NCBI GenBank assembly: GCA_964581355.1 | Contig: CAZOOA010000108.1 | Location: 1 to 6,701, forward strand | Length of the DNA: 6,701 bases | Reading direction: 5' to 3' | Origin: CAZOOA01 sp964581355 | Lineage (GTDB): Bacteria > Bacillota > Dethiobacteria > DTU022 > UBA8154 | Shown: positions 6,447 through 6,701 of the stretch, piece after piece | Layout of the letters: the number at the start of each line of letters is the position of its first letter | Numbering within the stretch: the first letter of the stretch is position 1 | The notes under the pieces: generated by a model | Told to the model about the DNA's origin: nothing | The model's database searches: none | Seen by the model: the letters and a program-made list of their open reading frames with translations, nothing else | Translations under genes and position numbers: made by a program

Positions 6447-6495
6447 AGTATGTCAAAGCAAAGAGGATTTGAGGCGGGCATGAAGAATTATATGG

Positions 6496-6571
6496 TTAGC
6501 GACTTGTGATGACTTGTGTCGCCTGGCACTGGGCGAAACCCTGCCAGAGGAAAAGTCACTTTAGTCGTTAG
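6496..6571 (+). ncRNA. Candidate structured leader RNA upstream of the BKACE gene
   Basis: Three nested pairings fold this segment into one long stem. Outer: 6496-6504 with 6563-6571 (9 bp, two G-T wobbles). Middle: 6510-6515 with 6553-6558 (TGACTT/AAGTCA). Inner: 6523-6528 with 6542-6547 (CTGGCA/TGCCAG), topped by GGG 6531-6533 with CCC 6539-6541 and a CGAAA loop. Internal loops of 4-7 bases separate the tiers. GACTTGTG is directly repeated at 6501 and 6511, so an alternative register exists. It ends 36 bases before the ATG at 6608, within the non-coding spacer. I do not recognise a known riboswitch class. It could be a regulatory leader, an mRNA-stabilising stem or a transposon-derived palindrome. 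Confidence 0.35.
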
Positions 6572-6575
6572 GTTA

Positions 6576-6585
6576 TGTAATTACA
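6576..6585 (+). promoter_or_regulatory. 10-bp perfect palindrome TGTAATTACA, possible operator
   Basis: TGTAATTACA is a perfect inverted repeat centred at 6580/6581, 9 bases before the AGGAGGG ribosome binding site of the BKACE gene. TTTAGT (6560-6565) and ACTAAA (6585-6590) form a further inverted repeat around it with a slightly shifted centre. The position would suit a repressor site, but 10 bp is short for a TetR operator and it may be chance in AT-rich DNA. Confidence 0.2.
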
Positions 6586-6607
6586 CTAAACTGTAGGAGG
6601 GAAAACA

Positions 6608-6701
6608 ATGGCAGTTGATAAATCCAAACGCATTATTAATTGTGCTATTACAGGATCTATCCACACACCAGGCATGTCTCCGTATCTGCCCATCACACCA
6701 G
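6608..6701 (+). CDS. BKACE-family beta-keto acid cleavage enzyme (DUF849), 3' end outside window
   Basis: ATG 6608 follows AGGAGGG (6595-6601) with 6 bases of spacing, and the frame stays open to the window end, giving 31 residues. The visible part, notably INCAITGSIHTPG and MSPYLPITP, is the first beta strand and following loop of the BKACE/DUF849 family, whose best-known member is 3-keto-5-aminohexanoate cleavage enzyme (Kce). Family members are metal-dependent TIM barrels that convert a beta-keto acid plus acetyl-CoA into acetoacetate plus a new acyl-CoA. The metal ligands lie beyond the window. From memory, Kce has a substrate-binding Glu in the TGAE loop; here that loop reads TGSIH, so the substrate is probably different. 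The gene is separated from the upstream cluster by 207 bases, so it may be transcribed independently, but its chemistry fits the same catabolic pathway. Confidence 0.85.
   Translation, partial: MAVDKSKRIINCAITGSIHTPGMSPYLPITP

Noticed and set aside
6469..6496. Possible sigma-70 promoter: TTGAGG (6469-6474) and TATGGT (6491-6496), 16-base spacer
   Set aside because: Only 4 of 6 bases match in each box, and the implied start near 6503 would remove the outer arm of the stem-loop; too weak to annotate.
6496..6571. Cobalamin or cyclic-di-GMP riboswitch
   Set aside because: The conserved core boxes of these classes are not present; only simple nested stems are seen.
1..6701. CRISPR array, tRNA or rRNA genes
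   Set aside because: No regularly spaced repeats, no cloverleaf-like segment and no rRNA-like stretch were seen; almost all of the window is coding.

Overview
The window reads as part of an acyl-CoA catabolic operon, with all genes on the + strand. Near-perfect AAGGAGG ribosome binding sites, two TTG starts and a moderately GC-rich composition suggest a Gram-positive, probably anaerobic Clostridia-type organism (Desulfotomaculum/Pelotomaculum-like). This is inference; no marker gene here fixes the taxon.

Layout: (1) 1-1017, the 3' part of a TetR-family regulator fused in frame to a MaoC-type (R)-hydratase domain that keeps its Asp/His dyad. (2) 1052-1525, a DUF35 protein (zinc ribbon plus OB fold). 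(3) 1586-2734, an SCP-x/thiolase-like protein. (4) 2756-3910, a second, different thiolase-like protein. (5) 3940-4410, a second DUF35 protein. (6) 4429-5574, an acyl-CoA dehydrogenase. (7) 5618-6400, a crotonase-fold enoyl-CoA hydratase/isomerase. Gaps between these genes are 18-60 bases and no terminator is visible between them, so they probably form one operon. (8) 6401-6607, a 207-base spacer with an IS200/IS605-end-like hairpin, a multi-tier stem-loop that may be a leader RNA, and a 10-bp palindrome. (9) 6608 to the window end, the first 31 codons of a BKACE/DUF849 (beta-keto acid cleavage enzyme) gene.

How the genes may work together: the dehydrogenase would make an enoyl-CoA, and the crotonase and/or the MaoC domain would hydrate or isomerise it. 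The thiolase-like/DUF35 pairs would then cleave or form a C-C bond. Both thiolase-like proteins lack the nucleophilic cysteine of true thiolases, and no 3-hydroxyacyl-CoA dehydrogenase is visible in the window. The set (acyl-CoA dehydrogenase, MaoC, DUF35, Cys-less thiolase fold) resembles the actinobacterial steroid side-chain system ChsE/ChsH/Ltp2, which ends in a retro-aldol cleavage. It also resembles parts of the anaerobic toluene bbs operon (bbsA DUF35, bbsB thiolase, bbsG dehydrogenase, bbsH hydratase). The most interesting candidate is therefore an aldolase-type or otherwise non-thiolytic beta-oxidation module of unknown substrate, controlled by a regulator carrying its own acyl-CoA hydratase domain.
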